Part shown: in pieces, positions 1-9,108 of the stretch
How the letters are laid out: every line of letters begins with the position of its first letter
How positions within the stretch are numbered: the stretch's first letter is position 1
Source: Hypericibacter terrae
GTDB taxonomy: Bacteria; Pseudomonadota; Alphaproteobacteria; Dongiales; Dongiaceae
NCBI RefSeq assembly: GCF_008728855.1
Contig: NZ_CP042906.1
Location: 62,001 to 126,000, forward strand
Direction of reading: 5' to 3'
Length of the DNA: 64,000 nucleotides
Notes under the pieces: model-generated
Told to the model about the DNA's origin: nothing
Seen by the model: only the letters and a program-made list of their open reading frames with translations
The model's database searches: none
Made by a program: the position numbers and the translations under genes

Positions 1-711
1 GATCGCATCGAACAAGGTCGGCCGGCCTTGCCAGAGGCAGATGTTCCGCAAATGGAGGTCGCCATGGCCGCGGCGGATGAAACCGTCGGCCGCGCGCCGG
101 TCGAGCAGGCCGGCGACGGATCGCAGGGCCTCCTCGCTTCGCCGGTTCACGCGATCGATCGCGGCGGACGCCAGTACCCCTTCGGCGGCGGCCTGTTGCA
201 GCTCCCGCAGATTGCCCGACATGATGCGGGCGAAGCGCGCGGCGCCGTCGGCCGTCTTCACCGGCGCCAGCGATTGGTGGAATTCCCAGACGATGTCGGT
301 CAATTCCTGCATCAGCGCCGGCGTCAGGCGGCCTTCGCCCGCCATCCGGTCGAACAGCAGGCTCTGATCGAAGCGCTCCATCTCGACGACCCACTCCACG
401 ACCTCGCCATCGCCGTCGAATCCGAACCTGCCGTCGGGCCCGCGCGTGATCTTGTGGAGGCCGAGATAGATCCCGGGCGCGGTGCGGCGATTGACGGCGA
501 GCTCGGTGCGGCAGGCCCGCTCGCGCAACGCCAGCGTCGAGAAATCGAGATAGGCGAATCGAATCGCGCGCTTGAGCTTGAAGGCGCGGTCGCCCGCGAG
601 GAACACCGAGGCGCCATGCGTATCGATGCGCTCGATCGGCGTGCCCGGCGGCAGGCCATGGCTCGCCGGGTCGGCGAGAAAATCGATGACGGGCTGTTGC
701 GGCTCAGGCAT
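1..711 (-). CDS. APH-like kinase family protein (COG2187-type N-terminal domain), 3' end outside window
   Basis: The frame is open for 237 codons from an ATG at 711 to the window edge, so the C-terminus is missing. It contains the phosphotransferase catalytic loop RRGHGDLHLRNICLW followed by LFDAI, the pattern of aminoglycoside-phosphotransferase-like kinases. The spacing and the DAI ending match the family in which an APH domain is followed by an AAA-type ATP-binding domain of about 500 residues in total. The substrate in this family is unknown. The long opposite-strand frame here has the Arg/His-rich composition of an antisense shadow. The call is firm at family level; the second domain cannot be seen. 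Confidence 0.8.
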   Translation of the reverse strand, partial: MPEPQQPVIDFLADPASHGLPPGTPIERIDTHGASVFLAGDRAFKLKRAIRFAYLDFSTLALRERACRTELAVNRRTAPGIYLGLHKITRGPDGRFGFDGDGEVVEWVVEMERFDQSLLFDRMAGEGRLTPALMQELTDIVWEFHQSLAPVKTADGAARFARIMSGNLRELQQAAAEGVLASAAIDRVNRRSEEALRSVAGLLDRRAADGFIRRGHGDLHLRNICLWQGRPTLFDAI

Positions 712-815
712 CGGCACCTGTCGCTCGGCGGCGCGGGCTCGGCCGGCCCCGCTATCCCTCTTGAAATGGGACAGAAGCACGGTTTTGTCGAGACGATAAG
801 GCGCCGCAGCTCTGC

Positions 816-1781
816 TCAGACCCGCTCGCCGCCGACCTCGCCCTCGGCCGCCGGCGTCTGGCCGCCGCGGGCGCGGGTGAGCATATAGAGCCCAGCGCCG
901 ACGATGAGGGCCGCACCCGCGAGCGTCGCCAGGCCGGGGATTTCTCCCCAGAAGGTGAAGCCCCAGAGGCTGGCCCAGATCAGCCCGGTATATTCGAAGG
1001 AGGCGACCAGATTGGCCTCGGCCATGCGATAGGCCTGGGTCAACAGCACCGTGCCGATCGCGGCGATGGGGCCGGTCGCCGCCATCAGCAGGAAGTCAGT
1101 CATGCTCGGCATCGTCCAGGCGCGCAAGAGGAAGCCGAGGCTGCCGGTGTTGTCGCCCTCGTACCCGCCCTGGCCGAACAGCCCCGCCATGACGAGCGCT
1201 CCCGTCAGGAACAGGAGGTTCTGGTAGAAGGCCATGACCGGCGCGCTGTCGGTGGCGCCCAGCCGGCGCGCCATCAGTGCCGCCGTGCCATAGCAGAAGG
1301 CCGACGCCACGGGGAGCAGGGCTGCCCATTCGAACAATCCGCTGGCGGGGCGCATCATCACCACCACGCCGGCGAAACCGACGATGGTGGCGATCCAGCG
1401 ATTGAGTCCGATCTTCTCGCCGAGGAAAGGGCCCGCGAGCGCGGTGATGAAGAGGGGAACGGTGAAATAGAGCGCGACGATGCTGGCCAGCGGCAGGACC
1501 GGGAAGGCCAGGTAATAGGCGGTATAGGACACCATCAGCGCCGCGCCGCGCAGCGCCAGCCAACCCATCCGCGGCGAGACGAGCGCGCGAATGCCGCCAT
1601 GCCAATGCAGCATCGCCAGCAGGATCGGGATGCTGATGAGGCAGCGAATGGTGATGACCTCATGGACCGGATAGCTGCCGGCCACAGTCTTGACCACCAC
1701 ATCCTGGAACGAAAAGATGAACACGCCCGCGAAGAGCGAGGCGATGGCCATCAGCGATCGGCGATCGCGCAAAGACGGCAA
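816..1781 (-). CDS. DMT-superfamily transporter, two EamA domains
   Basis: This 321-residue inner-membrane protein has about ten hydrophobic segments in two EamA-type halves, typical of drug/metabolite or amino-acid exporters. Features include FSFQDVVVK near the first helix and PLFITALAGPFLGEK at the end of the first half. The frame opens with TTG at 1781; an internal ATG at 1751 starts right at the first helix, so the start is uncertain. It lies downstream of the Rieske oxygenase on the same strand but about 180 bases and a palindrome separate them, so co-transcription is not clear. Substrate cannot be inferred. Confidence 0.85.
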   Translation of the reverse strand: MPSLRDRRSLMAIASLFAGVFIFSFQDVVVKTVAGSYPVHEVITIRCLISIPILLAMLHWHGGIRALVSPRMGWLALRGAALMVSYTAYYLAFPVLPLASIVALYFTVPLFITALAGPFLGEKIGLNRWIATIVGFAGVVVMMRPASGLFEWAALLPVASAFCYGTAALMARRLGATDSAPVMAFYQNLLFLTGALVMAGLFGQGGYEGDNTGSLGFLLRAWTMPSMTDFLLMAATGPIAAIGTVLLTQAYRMAEANLVASFEYTGLIWASLWGFTFWGEIPGLATLAGAALIVGAGLYMLTRARGGQTPAAEGEVGGERV

Positions 1782-1924
1782 GTCCGAGGCTCCCCCGAGC
1801 CGCCAATTCCGGTGATGAAGCGCCCGGGTAAGCGCTGCGGCGAATCGGCGTGCGGGCGAGACTATCAGATCGGGCGGGGTTTGCGTGAGGTGCCGGAAGG
1901 AGGGGTGCGATCTCGATCTATTGT

Positions 1925-1950
1925 CCCCTCTCCCGCATGCGGGAGAGGGG
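1925..1950. repeat. perfect 26-bp palindrome, REP-like
   Basis: CCCCTCTCCC-GCATGC-GGGAGAGGGG reads identically on both strands. It lies just past the 3' end of the Rieske gene. There is no T-run on either side, so it is not a classical intrinsic terminator. This sequence type is a common dispersed palindrome in GC-rich proteobacteria; that statement is general knowledge, and copy number in this genome cannot be seen here. Confidence 0.6.
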
Positions 1951-1962
1951 ATAGATTAGGGG

Positions 1963-3180
1963 TCACGCGGCCGCCGCGTCTCCGGATTCGGATTCGAGCA
2001 TCGCCGTATTGACGGCGGCGAGGGTGCCATGGGCCGGGGCCTGGGGCAGCGTCACCACCGGGCAGGCCGCGCGCAGCCGGTCATGGAAGTCCAGGATCGC
2101 ATGCTCATAGTTGGAGAGCGGGCCGGGCTCATAGCCGTTCGAGCGCAGGCCCATCTGCACGCGCTCGCTCAGATCCCGGTCCTCATGGCCGACCTGCCGG
2201 TTGATGCGCGCGTTGAGATAGCGCAGCACCTTGGCCTCGCGCCGCGCGTCGGGCCGGCTGAAGACCGGGTAACGCATGACGCAGGTCTCGGCCGTCTGGG
2301 GCAGGATCTGGAACACGTCCATGCTGTCCGGATAGATGTCGATGCCGATGTTCGGGGCCATCGAGAAGAACAGCCAGGTGCGGCGCGTCTTCTCCGGCAG
2401 GTCGGTCAGGACCTCGGGCGCCATCTTCTGATAGAGCCGCTCGCTCCAGACCGTCGAGGGCCGCTCCTTGAGCACGCTCTCGCTCACCGCCACGCCATGT
2501 TCGTTGATCTCGCCCATGAGGTCGCTGTCGAGCATGCGGTGATAGCCTGGATGGCCGATCGGCACGTGGTAGTTCTCGAGATTGTTGTCGACCGCGACCT
2601 TCCAGTTGCAGTTCCAGCTGCCGGTCCAGAGCTGCTGGATCGGCTCCATCTCCTCCAGCCGGTAGGGCCGCGCCATCTCGATGAAGTCCTTGAACATCTC
2701 CTCGAGGCTGGGGCCGCCCGAAACGAGCCGCACGAAAACGAGCCCGAGAACGATCTCCATCTCGACCGGCTTCAGCCCGAAATCGGCCTTCTTCATGCCG
2801 GGGAAGGTCTGCTCCGAGGGCACGCCCATGAGCCTGCCGTCGAGCGCGTAGGACCAGCCGTGATAGGGGCAGCGGATGCGGCCCTTGCAGCTGCCGGCGC
2901 CATCCAGCAGCTTCGAGCCGCGATGGCGGCAGACGTTGGAGAAGGCCCGGATCTCGCCATCCTTGCCGCGCGTGACCAGCACGGAATCGCGCATCATGTC
3001 GAGCGTGGCGAAGTCGCCCGGATTCTTCAGCTGGTTCACATGGCAGACGAACTGCCAGGAGGGCAGGATCACGCGCTGATATTCGAGCTCGGTCAGCTCC
3101 TGATTGAAATAGGTCCAGGCCGGCAGGCCGCGCGTCATCGAATCGACCTCGGTCAGCGCAATCGGGGTCTGTTCGTTCAT
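1963..3180 (-). CDS. Rieske [2Fe-2S] aromatic/amine ring-hydroxylating oxygenase, alpha subunit
   Basis: A 405-residue oxygenase subunit. The Rieske cluster ligands are C84/H86 in CRHRG and C104/H107 in CPYHGW. The mononuclear iron site is seen as ENYHVPIGH with H205 and H210 and a Glu three residues before the first His. The alpha subunit needs a reductase partner, not found nearby. An ATG at 3180 preceded by AGGAG with six bases spacing is preferred over the in-frame ATG at 3228. The neighbouring BetI-like regulator, and the likeness to glycine-betaine/stachydrine-type oxygenases, suggest a quaternary-amine substrate, but this is inference. Confidence 0.85.
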   Translation of the reverse strand: MNEQTPIALTEVDSMTRGLPAWTYFNQELTELEYQRVILPSWQFVCHVNQLKNPGDFATLDMMRDSVLVTRGKDGEIRAFSNVCRHRGSKLLDGAGSCKGRIRCPYHGWSYALDGRLMGVPSEQTFPGMKKADFGLKPVEMEIVLGLVFVRLVSGGPSLEEMFKDFIEMARPYRLEEMEPIQQLWTGSWNCNWKVAVDNNLENYHVPIGHPGYHRMLDSDLMGEINEHGVAVSESVLKERPSTVWSERLYQKMAPEVLTDLPEKTRRTWLFFSMAPNIGIDIYPDSMDVFQILPQTAETCVMRYPVFSRPDARREAKVLRYLNARINRQVGHEDRDLSERVQMGLRSNGYEPGPLSNYEHAILDFHDRLRAACPVVTLPQAPAHGTLAAVNTAMLESESGDAAAA

Positions 3181-3229
3181 GGCGGTCTCCTGTCGCTTCA
3201 TATCGATCGGGGTCATGGCGGTATCCAAC

Positions 3230-3868
3230 TCAGGTCGTCAGGGTAAAAGCCTCGGGAAACATTCCGGCGAGGTAGTTCAAGGCCGTGCGCTGGGCTATCC
3301 CACGGTCGAAGGCAGCGCCTTCGACCATGATCTCCTGCCAGAGATATTCGAGGACGCCGATGAAGCCGGTGGCGACCGCCTCGGCGTCGAGATGGCGATG
3401 GCCGCCGCGCGCGATCAAGTCGGCGACGATCCGCACCATGTCCTCGTGGTAGCGGGTGTCGATGACGCCGACCCGCTCGAGATAGGTGCTGCGCGATCCG
3501 GCCTCGCCCCAGAAGGCGTACCAGACCGCGACCTTGTCGGGCGCCGAGACGGCGGGATCGAACATGGTGGCGATCAGCCGCTTCAGCGCCTCGACCGGAT
3601 CGGTCGCGGAATCTTGGAGCGCGCTCGCGCGGGCCCGCTCGAACTCGGTCGAGAGATGGTCGAGCACCTCGACCAGCAGCGCCTCCTTGCGCTTGAAGTG
3701 GAGGATCACGGTCCCGGGGGCCACCTTGGCCGCCAGCGCCACGCGCTCGACCGTGGTGCCCGACAGGCTCTGGCGCGCGATCACGGCGATGGTCGCCTCG
3801 AGGATCGAAGCCCGGGTCGCGGCTCCGCCCTGGGGCACCGTCCGGATCGCTCTCAGCGCTGCGGCCAT
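3230..3868 (-). CDS. TetR-family regulator, BetI-like
   Basis: 212 residues with an N-terminal TetR helix-turn-helix (about residues 18-64, including TTVERVALAAKVAPGTVILHF) and a BetI-type C-terminal domain marked by KVAVWYAFWGEA. It stands directly upstream of the Rieske oxygenase on the same strand and probably controls it and itself. A 14-bp AT-rich palindrome 53 bases upstream is a candidate operator. The ligand is unknown; BetI responds to choline, but this protein need not. Confidence 0.85.
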   Translation of the reverse strand: MAAALRAIRTVPQGGAATRASILEATIAVIARQSLSGTTVERVALAAKVAPGTVILHFKRKEALLVEVLDHLSTEFERARASALQDSATDPVEALKRLIATMFDPAVSAPDKVAVWYAFWGEAGSRSTYLERVGVIDTRYHEDMVRIVADLIARGGHRHLDAEAVATGFIGVLEYLWQEIMVEGAAFDRGIAQRTALNYLAGMFPEAFTLTT

Positions 3869-3920
3869 GGGACCGAAATCCTTCTAGTTTCGTTTCAGTT
3901 TCAATACGATAAGACTACTG

Positions 3921-3934
3921 AATGAATATTCATT
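3921..3934. promoter_or_regulatory. candidate TetR operator (14-bp palindrome)
   Basis: AATGAATATTCATT is a perfect palindrome in the AT-rich gap between the divergent BetI-like TetR gene (start 3868, - strand) and the EEP gene (start 4060, + strand). Its size and position fit autoregulation by the TetR protein. No binding evidence is available. Confidence 0.5.
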
Positions 3935-4059
3935 TACAGTCCCCGGGGGCCCGTGTCAAGCTCCCCTCCGGAAATCCAGCCGGTGCCAGGACTTAGACGA
4001 CGGGTGCAGGATCGGCTTCCGGGCCGGTTGGGAACGGCGATCGAGGGGGGGACGGGGAT

Positions 4060-5538
4060 ATGAGCGGCTTGCGGCGGTGGGTGGCGGCGTTGGCGCTGGC
4101 GACGGGCGTGGTGGCGGGTGTGGGGTCAGCTTCGGCCGACGAGCCCGGCATCGACCTCCGGGTCATGACCTTCAACATCTGGTATGGCGGCGCGCAGGTG
4201 GATGCGGGCCAAGTGGTCGAGGCGATCAAGGCGGCCAAAGCCGACATCGTGGGCTTGCAGGAACCCGACGGCACCGCGCGCGCCATCGCGACCGCGCTGG
4301 GCTGGCCCTATGTCGACGAGCGCCGCCACATCATCTCGCGCTATCCGCTGTTCGATCCGCCGGGCGATCCGCTCTATGTCTGGGTCGAGCCCGTGCCCGG
4401 CCGCATCGTCGCGGTCGCCAATGTCCATATGCCGGCGACGCCCTATGGGCCCGAGGCGGTGCGCGACGGCCAGGATCTGGCGGCGGTGCTGCAGATGGAG
4501 ACCGACACGCGGCTGCCGGCGATCCAGCCTTATCTCGAGGCGCTGCCGAAGGTGGCGGCCGACGGAACGCCGGTGTTCCTCACCGGCGATTTCAACTCGC
4601 CCTCGCATCTCGACTGGACCGAGGCGGTGGTGAAGGTGCGCCCGCAGGTGAAATATGCGGTCGAATGGCCGGTGAGCAAGGCGCTGGCCGATGGCGGCCT
4701 GCATGATTCCTATCGCGAGGCCCATCCCGATCCGGTGGCGCAGCCGGGCTTCACCTGGACCGCGGGCTATCCCCATCCCTGGGTCAAGCCGAACGAGACC
4801 TTCGACCGCATCGATCTGGTCTGGAGTGCCGGCAATGCCAGCGCTACCGCAAGCCAGGTCGTCGGCGAAGCGGGCGGACCCGACGTCGATGTTCCGATCA
4901 CGCCCTGGCCGTCGGATCATCGCGCCGTGGTCTCGACCTTCCATGTCGTGCCGGGTGTGGCGCCGGCGATGGTCGGGATCGACCGGCGCATCGTCACCCA
5001 GGGCGACGATTTCATCCTGCGCTTCGTCATCGGCAATCGCGAGGATGCCCGGATCTCGGTAGTGCCGAAGGGCGGCGATCCGGCGAAGAGCGCCATCGCC
5101 AGCATGGCGACGGGCGATGCCAGCGATCGGCCCTCGATCAAGTTGGGCTCGACCTTCATGAAGGCCGGCGCCTATGACGCGGTCCTCGCCGATGCCGATG
5201 GCAAGGAGCTGGCCCGCACGCCCTTCTGGGTCCTGGCGCGCGATGCCGTGCCGACGCTGGCGGTCAAGAAGGCGAGCTACAAGCCAGGCCAGACGATCGA
5301 ACTTTCCTGGCACAACGCGCCCGGCATGAAGTTCGACTGGATCGCGGTCTTTCATGCCGGCGATCCGGATATCTACAACTACATCGCCTATATCTATACC
5401 GGCGCCACGGTCGAGGGGTCGGGCGCCTTCGACAGCGATGCGCTGGGCGGCAAGCTCGAACCGGGCAAATACGAGTTGCGCCTGCTGCGCGACGATTCCT
5501 ACGTGCTGCTGGCCAAGGCGGAATTCACGGTGAAGTAG
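4060..5538 (+). CDS. exported endonuclease/exonuclease/phosphatase-family hydrolase
   Basis: 492 residues with a cleavable signal peptide (about 1-26, ending SASA). The EEP domain (about 30-290) shows the metal and catalytic motifs MTFNIWYGG, VGLQEPDG, LTGDFNSPSHLDW and SDHRAVV. The C-terminal 200 residues form a separate beta-rich region of unknown fold with Ig-like character. The enzyme probably acts in the periplasm on phosphodiester or phosphomonoester substrates. The start is supported by a purine-rich SD region just upstream. It is alone on the + strand. Confidence 0.85.
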   Translation: MSGLRRWVAALALATGVVAGVGSASADEPGIDLRVMTFNIWYGGAQVDAGQVVEAIKAAKADIVGLQEPDGTARAIATALGWPYVDERRHIISRYPLFDPPGDPLYVWVEPVPGRIVAVANVHMPATPYGPEAVRDGQDLAAVLQMETDTRLPAIQPYLEALPKVAADGTPVFLTGDFNSPSHLDWTEAVVKVRPQVKYAVEWPVSKALADGGLHDSYREAHPDPVAQPGFTWTAGYPHPWVKPNETFDRIDLVWSAGNASATASQVVGEAGGPDVDVPITPWPSDHRAVVSTFHVVPGVAPAMVGIDRRIVTQGDDFILRFVIGNREDARISVVPKGGDPAKSAIASMATGDASDRPSIKLGSTFMKAGAYDAVLADADGKELARTPFWVLARDAVPTLAVKKASYKPGQTIELSWHNAPGMKFDWIAVFHAGDPDIYNYIAYIYTGATVEGSGAFDSDALGGKLEPGKYELRLLRDDSYVLLAKAEFTVK

Positions 5539-5621
5539 GACGAGGGTCCGGCCCCGACTCTCTCTGGATCGCCTCGTGCCCGGCCCGTTATGCTGGAACG
5601 CGAAGCGAGAGGGAGAGGAAA

Positions 5622-6071
5622 ATGCCAAAGATCGATCTGGCATCCGTGCCGGGCCGCGAGGGGACCGACTATCCGCCGCCTTACGACGTGCCCTGCCGCG
5701 ATCGCGTCCGCCAGGCGCTGGGGGATGCCGCCGGGCTGACCCTGTTCGGCGTCAATCTTCTGCGGATGGCGCCGGGAACCTGGTCCAGCCAACGTCACTG
5801 GCACACGGAGGAGGACGAGTTCCTCTGGGTCCTCGAAGGCGAGGTCATTCTGGTCACCGAAGAGGGCGAGACGCTGCTGCGCGCCGGCGATTGCGCGGGC
5901 TTCAAGGCCGGCATCGCCGATGGCCATCACCTGCAGAACCGATCCGGCCGTCCGGCGCTGATCCTCGAGGTCGGCTCGAGGCGGCCGGACACGGATGCTG
6001 CCGATTATCCCGACATCGATCTTCGCTGGCAGCCGGCGGGCTATACCCGCAAGGACGGGACGCCCTATTGA
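5622..6071 (+). CDS. cupin-domain protein
   Basis: 149 residues, single cupin barrel. The first metal motif is HWHTEEDEFLWVLEGE and the second region is around RAGDCAGFKAG followed by HHLQN. The start has a strong SD (GGGAGAGGAAA before ATG). It follows the EEP gene by 80 bases. Substrate and reaction are unknown; many such proteins are sugar isomerases, dioxygenases or binding proteins. Confidence 0.8.
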   Translation: MPKIDLASVPGREGTDYPPPYDVPCRDRVRQALGDAAGLTLFGVNLLRMAPGTWSSQRHWHTEEDEFLWVLEGEVILVTEEGETLLRAGDCAGFKAGIADGHHLQNRSGRPALILEVGSRRPDTDAADYPDIDLRWQPAGYTRKDGTPY

Positions 6072-6081
6072 GCGAAGGCCG

Positions 6082-7002
6082 CTATTTGCCGGAGAGCGTC
6101 TGTGCGAACAGCTTGTATTTGGTCTGGGCGATCTGGGCGGTGCGATAGAAGTTGATCAGCTGATCCCAGGGATCGGCAATGCGCTGGATGCCGGAGATGA
6201 AGACCACCAGGGTGCTGACATTGGTCTGTCCCTGGATCACGAACCAGCCGCCGACCATCAGCACGACCAGCGGTCCCAGCGCGTCGAGGAAGTTGCCGAG
6301 ATAGGTCAGGACGAACTTGCGCCGATAGATGCTCATCCGGAGACCGTAGGCGACATTGACGAGCGAGCGGAAGCGGCCCGAGGCTTTTCGGCTGCTGGAC
6401 CAGGTGACGATCTCATGGCCGATGCGCCGCACCACCTTGGCGTGGCCGCGGGCGAGGCGATTGATCGCCTGCTGCACCATGCGGACGATGAAATAGTGCG
6501 GCGTGTAGATCAGGGCGGCGAGGCTGGCGATGCGCCAATCCACCCATGCGAGGTAGCCGAAGACGAAGATGATCGTTCCGCCCTGCAGCAGGGGGATGGA
6601 GATGCTGTCGCCGACGAAGCCGCCGATATCCTCGGTCTCGGACGCCGCCATCGACACCACCGTGCCGGGATCGGCCAGAAGGCCGCCATGCTTCGTGCTG
6701 CGCCGGTCCTCGCTGGTGTAGATGGCATTGCGCAGGCGGCGCGTGACGTCCTCGACCACCCAGCCACGCGTGAGGTTCAGGGCATATTTCAGGGTCTGCT
6801 GCCCCAGGATCGTCGCCAGGTAGAACAGGCCGAGAATGATGAGGTGATGGAAATCCTTCTGTCCGAGGGCCTCGTCGACCATGCGTCGTTGCAGATCCAG
6901 AGGCACCGTCGCCAGGGGGATGATCACGGCAGACAGCAGGCAGATTACGATCTGCCCGTGGGCACTGACCTTCCAGATATAGCGATAGATCGATCTCGGC
7001 AT
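6082..7002 (-). CDS. ABC-exporter transmembrane half protein without ATPase domain (copy A)
   Basis: 306 residues from ATG 7002, preceded by AGGG; the frame also extends to a TTG at 7089. The sequence is a type-1 exporter membrane domain: hydrophobic helices around residues 15-35, 50-70, 130-165 and 240-265, with EDVTRRLRNAIY as a typical cytoplasmic loop. No Walker A, signature or Walker B motif is present and the protein stops after the sixth helix region. It is strongly similar along its length to the next upstream gene, for example GYLAWVDWRIASLAAL in both. ATPase partner unknown. Confidence 0.75.
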   Translation of the reverse strand: MPRSIYRYIWKVSAHGQIVICLLSAVIIPLATVPLDLQRRMVDEALGQKDFHHLIILGLFYLATILGQQTLKYALNLTRGWVVEDVTRRLRNAIYTSEDRRSTKHGGLLADPGTVVSMAASETEDIGGFVGDSISIPLLQGGTIIFVFGYLAWVDWRIASLAALIYTPHYFIVRMVQQAINRLARGHAKVVRRIGHEIVTWSSSRKASGRFRSLVNVAYGLRMSIYRRKFVLTYLGNFLDALGPLVVLMVGGWFVIQGQTNVSTLVVFISGIQRIADPWDQLINFYRTAQIAQTKYKLFAQTLSGK

Positions 7003-7235
7003 GCGGCCCCTGCGAGGCAGCCGCCGTCCGGTTCGAACCGAAGGGCCAGACGCATCCTCGATCCGTAACCCTGGACCGCCGGGAGACAAAAATCAAAGCG
7101 GCTGCGAAGACTTTGGATGCCTCGGGCTGATCTGTCGCGGGCTCGTTCCGCCCTCTCCAATGGTCGGGCACCGGTTCTTGACCCGAGGCCAGGCGGCGAT
7201 TTCGAGGGAAGCCGTTCCTGCCGGAACGAGAAATC

Positions 7236-8303
7236 TCAACGCCCCAGGGGCTGGTGATGCCCGTCGCCCTCGAGCGTCTGCACGAACAGGCGATATTTCG
7301 TCTGGGCGATCTGGGCTGTGCGATAGAAGTTGATGAGCTGGTCCCAGGGATCGGCGATGCGCTGCATGCCGGAGATGAAGACGACCAGCGTGCTGACCTT
7401 GGTTTGGCCCTGGATCACATACCAGCCGCCGGCGACGAGGACGACGAGGGGCCCGAGCGCATCGAGAAAATTGCCCAGCGAGGTCAGGATGAACTTGCGC
7501 CGGTATATCTTCATGCGCAGGTCATAGGCGAGCTGGACGAGCGAATGGAAGCGACCGGCGCCGCGCTGCTTCTCGATGTCGCCCACCAGCTGCTGTCCGA
7601 GGCGCCGCACCACCTTGGCCTGGCTGCGGGCCAGCCGGTTGATCGCCTGCTGCACCCAGCGCACGATGAAGTAATGCGGTGTATAGAGCAGCGCCGCGAG
7701 GCTCGCGATCCGCCAATCCACCCAGGCGAGATAACCGAAGGTGAAGAGGATCGTGCCGCCCTGCACCAACGGCACCGAGACGCTGTCGCCGACGAAACCC
7801 GCGATGTCCTCGGATTCGGAGGCGACCATCGCCACCGCCGTGCCCGCATCGGGCGGCGTCCCCGGCTGCGCCGTGCCCAGACTGTCCTTGCCGCGATGGA
7901 TCGTTCGGCGCAGGCGGCGCGTGACGTCTTCCACGACCCAGCCGCGGGCGATGTTCAATCCGTATTTCAGGCCCTGCTGCGCGAGGATCGAGCCCAGATA
8001 GACGAGGCCCAGGACGATCAGGAGCCGCAGATCCTTATTGCCCAGCGCGGTATCGACCATGCGCCGCTGGAGCTCCAGCGGCACCGCGGCCAGCGGGATC
8101 AGCAGCCCTGAGAAGAGGCAAACCATCAATTGGCCCTTGCGGCAGGTGCGCCAGATGAAGCCATAGATCGAAGCCGGCATCGGCTCCAGCCCGGCCCGAT
8201 CCTCGTCTCGCGGCCGATCTGGAAAGGTCGCCTCGCGCGAGGTCGCCGGCGGTGAGCGCTCGGCGCTGGGGTCGGGCGAGGCGACGGTCGTGGCTTGGGT
8301 CAT
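7236..8303 (-). CDS. ABC-exporter transmembrane half protein without ATPase domain (copy B)
   Basis: 355 residues from ATG 8303; a second ATG at 8180 aligns with the copy A start (both begin MPxSIYxxIW), so either may be real. Apart from the extra 41-residue N-terminus the protein matches copy A almost throughout, including the C-terminal TKVSTLVVFISGMQRIADP. There is no nucleotide-binding domain. The two copies are tandem, 230 bases apart, and probably arose by duplication. They may form a heterodimeric membrane unit that borrows an ATPase or that no longer transports. Confidence 0.75.
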   Translation of the reverse strand: MTQATTVASPDPSAERSPPATSREATFPDRPRDEDRAGLEPMPASIYGFIWRTCRKGQLMVCLFSGLLIPLAAVPLELQRRMVDTALGNKDLRLLIVLGLVYLGSILAQQGLKYGLNIARGWVVEDVTRRLRRTIHRGKDSLGTAQPGTPPDAGTAVAMVASESEDIAGFVGDSVSVPLVQGGTILFTFGYLAWVDWRIASLAALLYTPHYFIVRWVQQAINRLARSQAKVVRRLGQQLVGDIEKQRGAGRFHSLVQLAYDLRMKIYRRKFILTSLGNFLDALGPLVVLVAGGWYVIQGQTKVSTLVVFISGMQRIADPWDQLINFYRTAQIAQTKYRLFVQTLEGDGHHQPLGR

Positions 8304-8434
8304 CCGGCAGTAACGGATGAACCCGCCTCCGAATTCCCCCGATCCTGCATCGGGATGTTTGGCAGGCGGAGCAACGCATTGCGGGCACGCCGTTGAATTC
8401 TCGGGGGGCCGGAGCGGCTTTCGAGCTCGGCCCG

Positions 8435-8836
8435 TTACGGGCGGGCGCGCCTCTGCGGGGGCGGCGGAATGCGGAAGGACGCGGCGCTCTGGGTCTCGGC
8501 GGCATAGGCCGGATCGACGATCGCGACTTCGTTGTCCATGCAGAGCGAATGGTGATCGCGCTTGCCGGTGATCCAGCCGCGATGCCATTCGCCGTCCTGC
8601 ACCAGCAGATCGCTGATATCGGCGACCTCGAAGCAGCGCCACCGCTCCTCGCCGGATTGGAGCGCATGGCTGGAGGTGCCGGCGAACTGCCAGGCGAAGA
8701 GATGCCATTTGCCCTGCTTGGTGCCGAGGACATGCGGGCAGGCCTGCCGGGCATGACCGTTGATCATGAAGGTCAATTGCCGGCGGTCCCTGATCGCGTC
8801 GGTGATCAGGACGACTTTGTCCATCAATGTCTGCAT
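8435..8836 (-). CDS. small WYL-like domain protein
   Basis: 133 residues from ATG 8836, which has an excellent SD (AAGGAGG). The central part resembles a WYL ligand-binding barrel: FMINGHARQACPHVLG, then KWHLFAWQ, and FEVADISDLLV. There is no helix-turn-helix, so this would be a stand-alone sensor or binding domain. It lies upstream of the ABC half proteins on the same strand. The family call is tentative; otherwise it is a conserved-looking hypothetical protein. Confidence 0.5.
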   Translation of the reverse strand: MQTLMDKVVLITDAIRDRRQLTFMINGHARQACPHVLGTKQGKWHLFAWQFAGTSSHALQSGEERWRCFEVADISDLLVQDGEWHRGWITGKRDHHSLCMDNEVAIVDPAYAAETQSAASFRIPPPPQRRARP

Positions 8837-8903
8837 GGGCCACCTCCTTGAGGTTGGCGGCGAGACCGTATTCCTAAGGGCGCCGAAAGTCCAATCGCGC
8901 GCC

Positions 8904-8957
8904 GGGATTCCGGCGCCGGCCTGCGCGCGGCGGCGACGCGGGAAGCGCCGGAATCCC
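8904..8957. repeat. 13-bp perfect inverted repeat, 28-bp spacer
   Basis: GGGATTCCGGCGC (8904-8916) is matched by GCGCCGGAATCCC (8945-8957). It lies in the 269-base gap between the divergent WYL-like gene and the TetR gene. It could be a structured leader or a decayed terminator. Nothing else is evident in this gap apart from the operator at 9088. Confidence 0.5.
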
Positions 8958-9087
8958 AACCCTACCGCGCCGATAACGGCGTCTCCGGCCTGCGACACCG
9001 CGATGGCGGAACGGCCCGGACAGGCGGGTCCGAGTCGTTCAACCTCCTTGGGAGATTCGCCAAGGCGGTGGTGGAGCCGGGCCGACT

Positions 9088-9108
9088 CATGTAAGACCTC
9101 GTTACATG
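9088..9108. promoter_or_regulatory. candidate TetR autoregulatory operator overlapping the start codon
   Basis: CATGTAA (9088-9094) and TTACATG (9102-9108) form a perfect inverted repeat with a 7-base spacer. The right arm contains the ATG of the TetR gene at 9106, so binding would block transcription or initiation directly. Confidence 0.5.
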
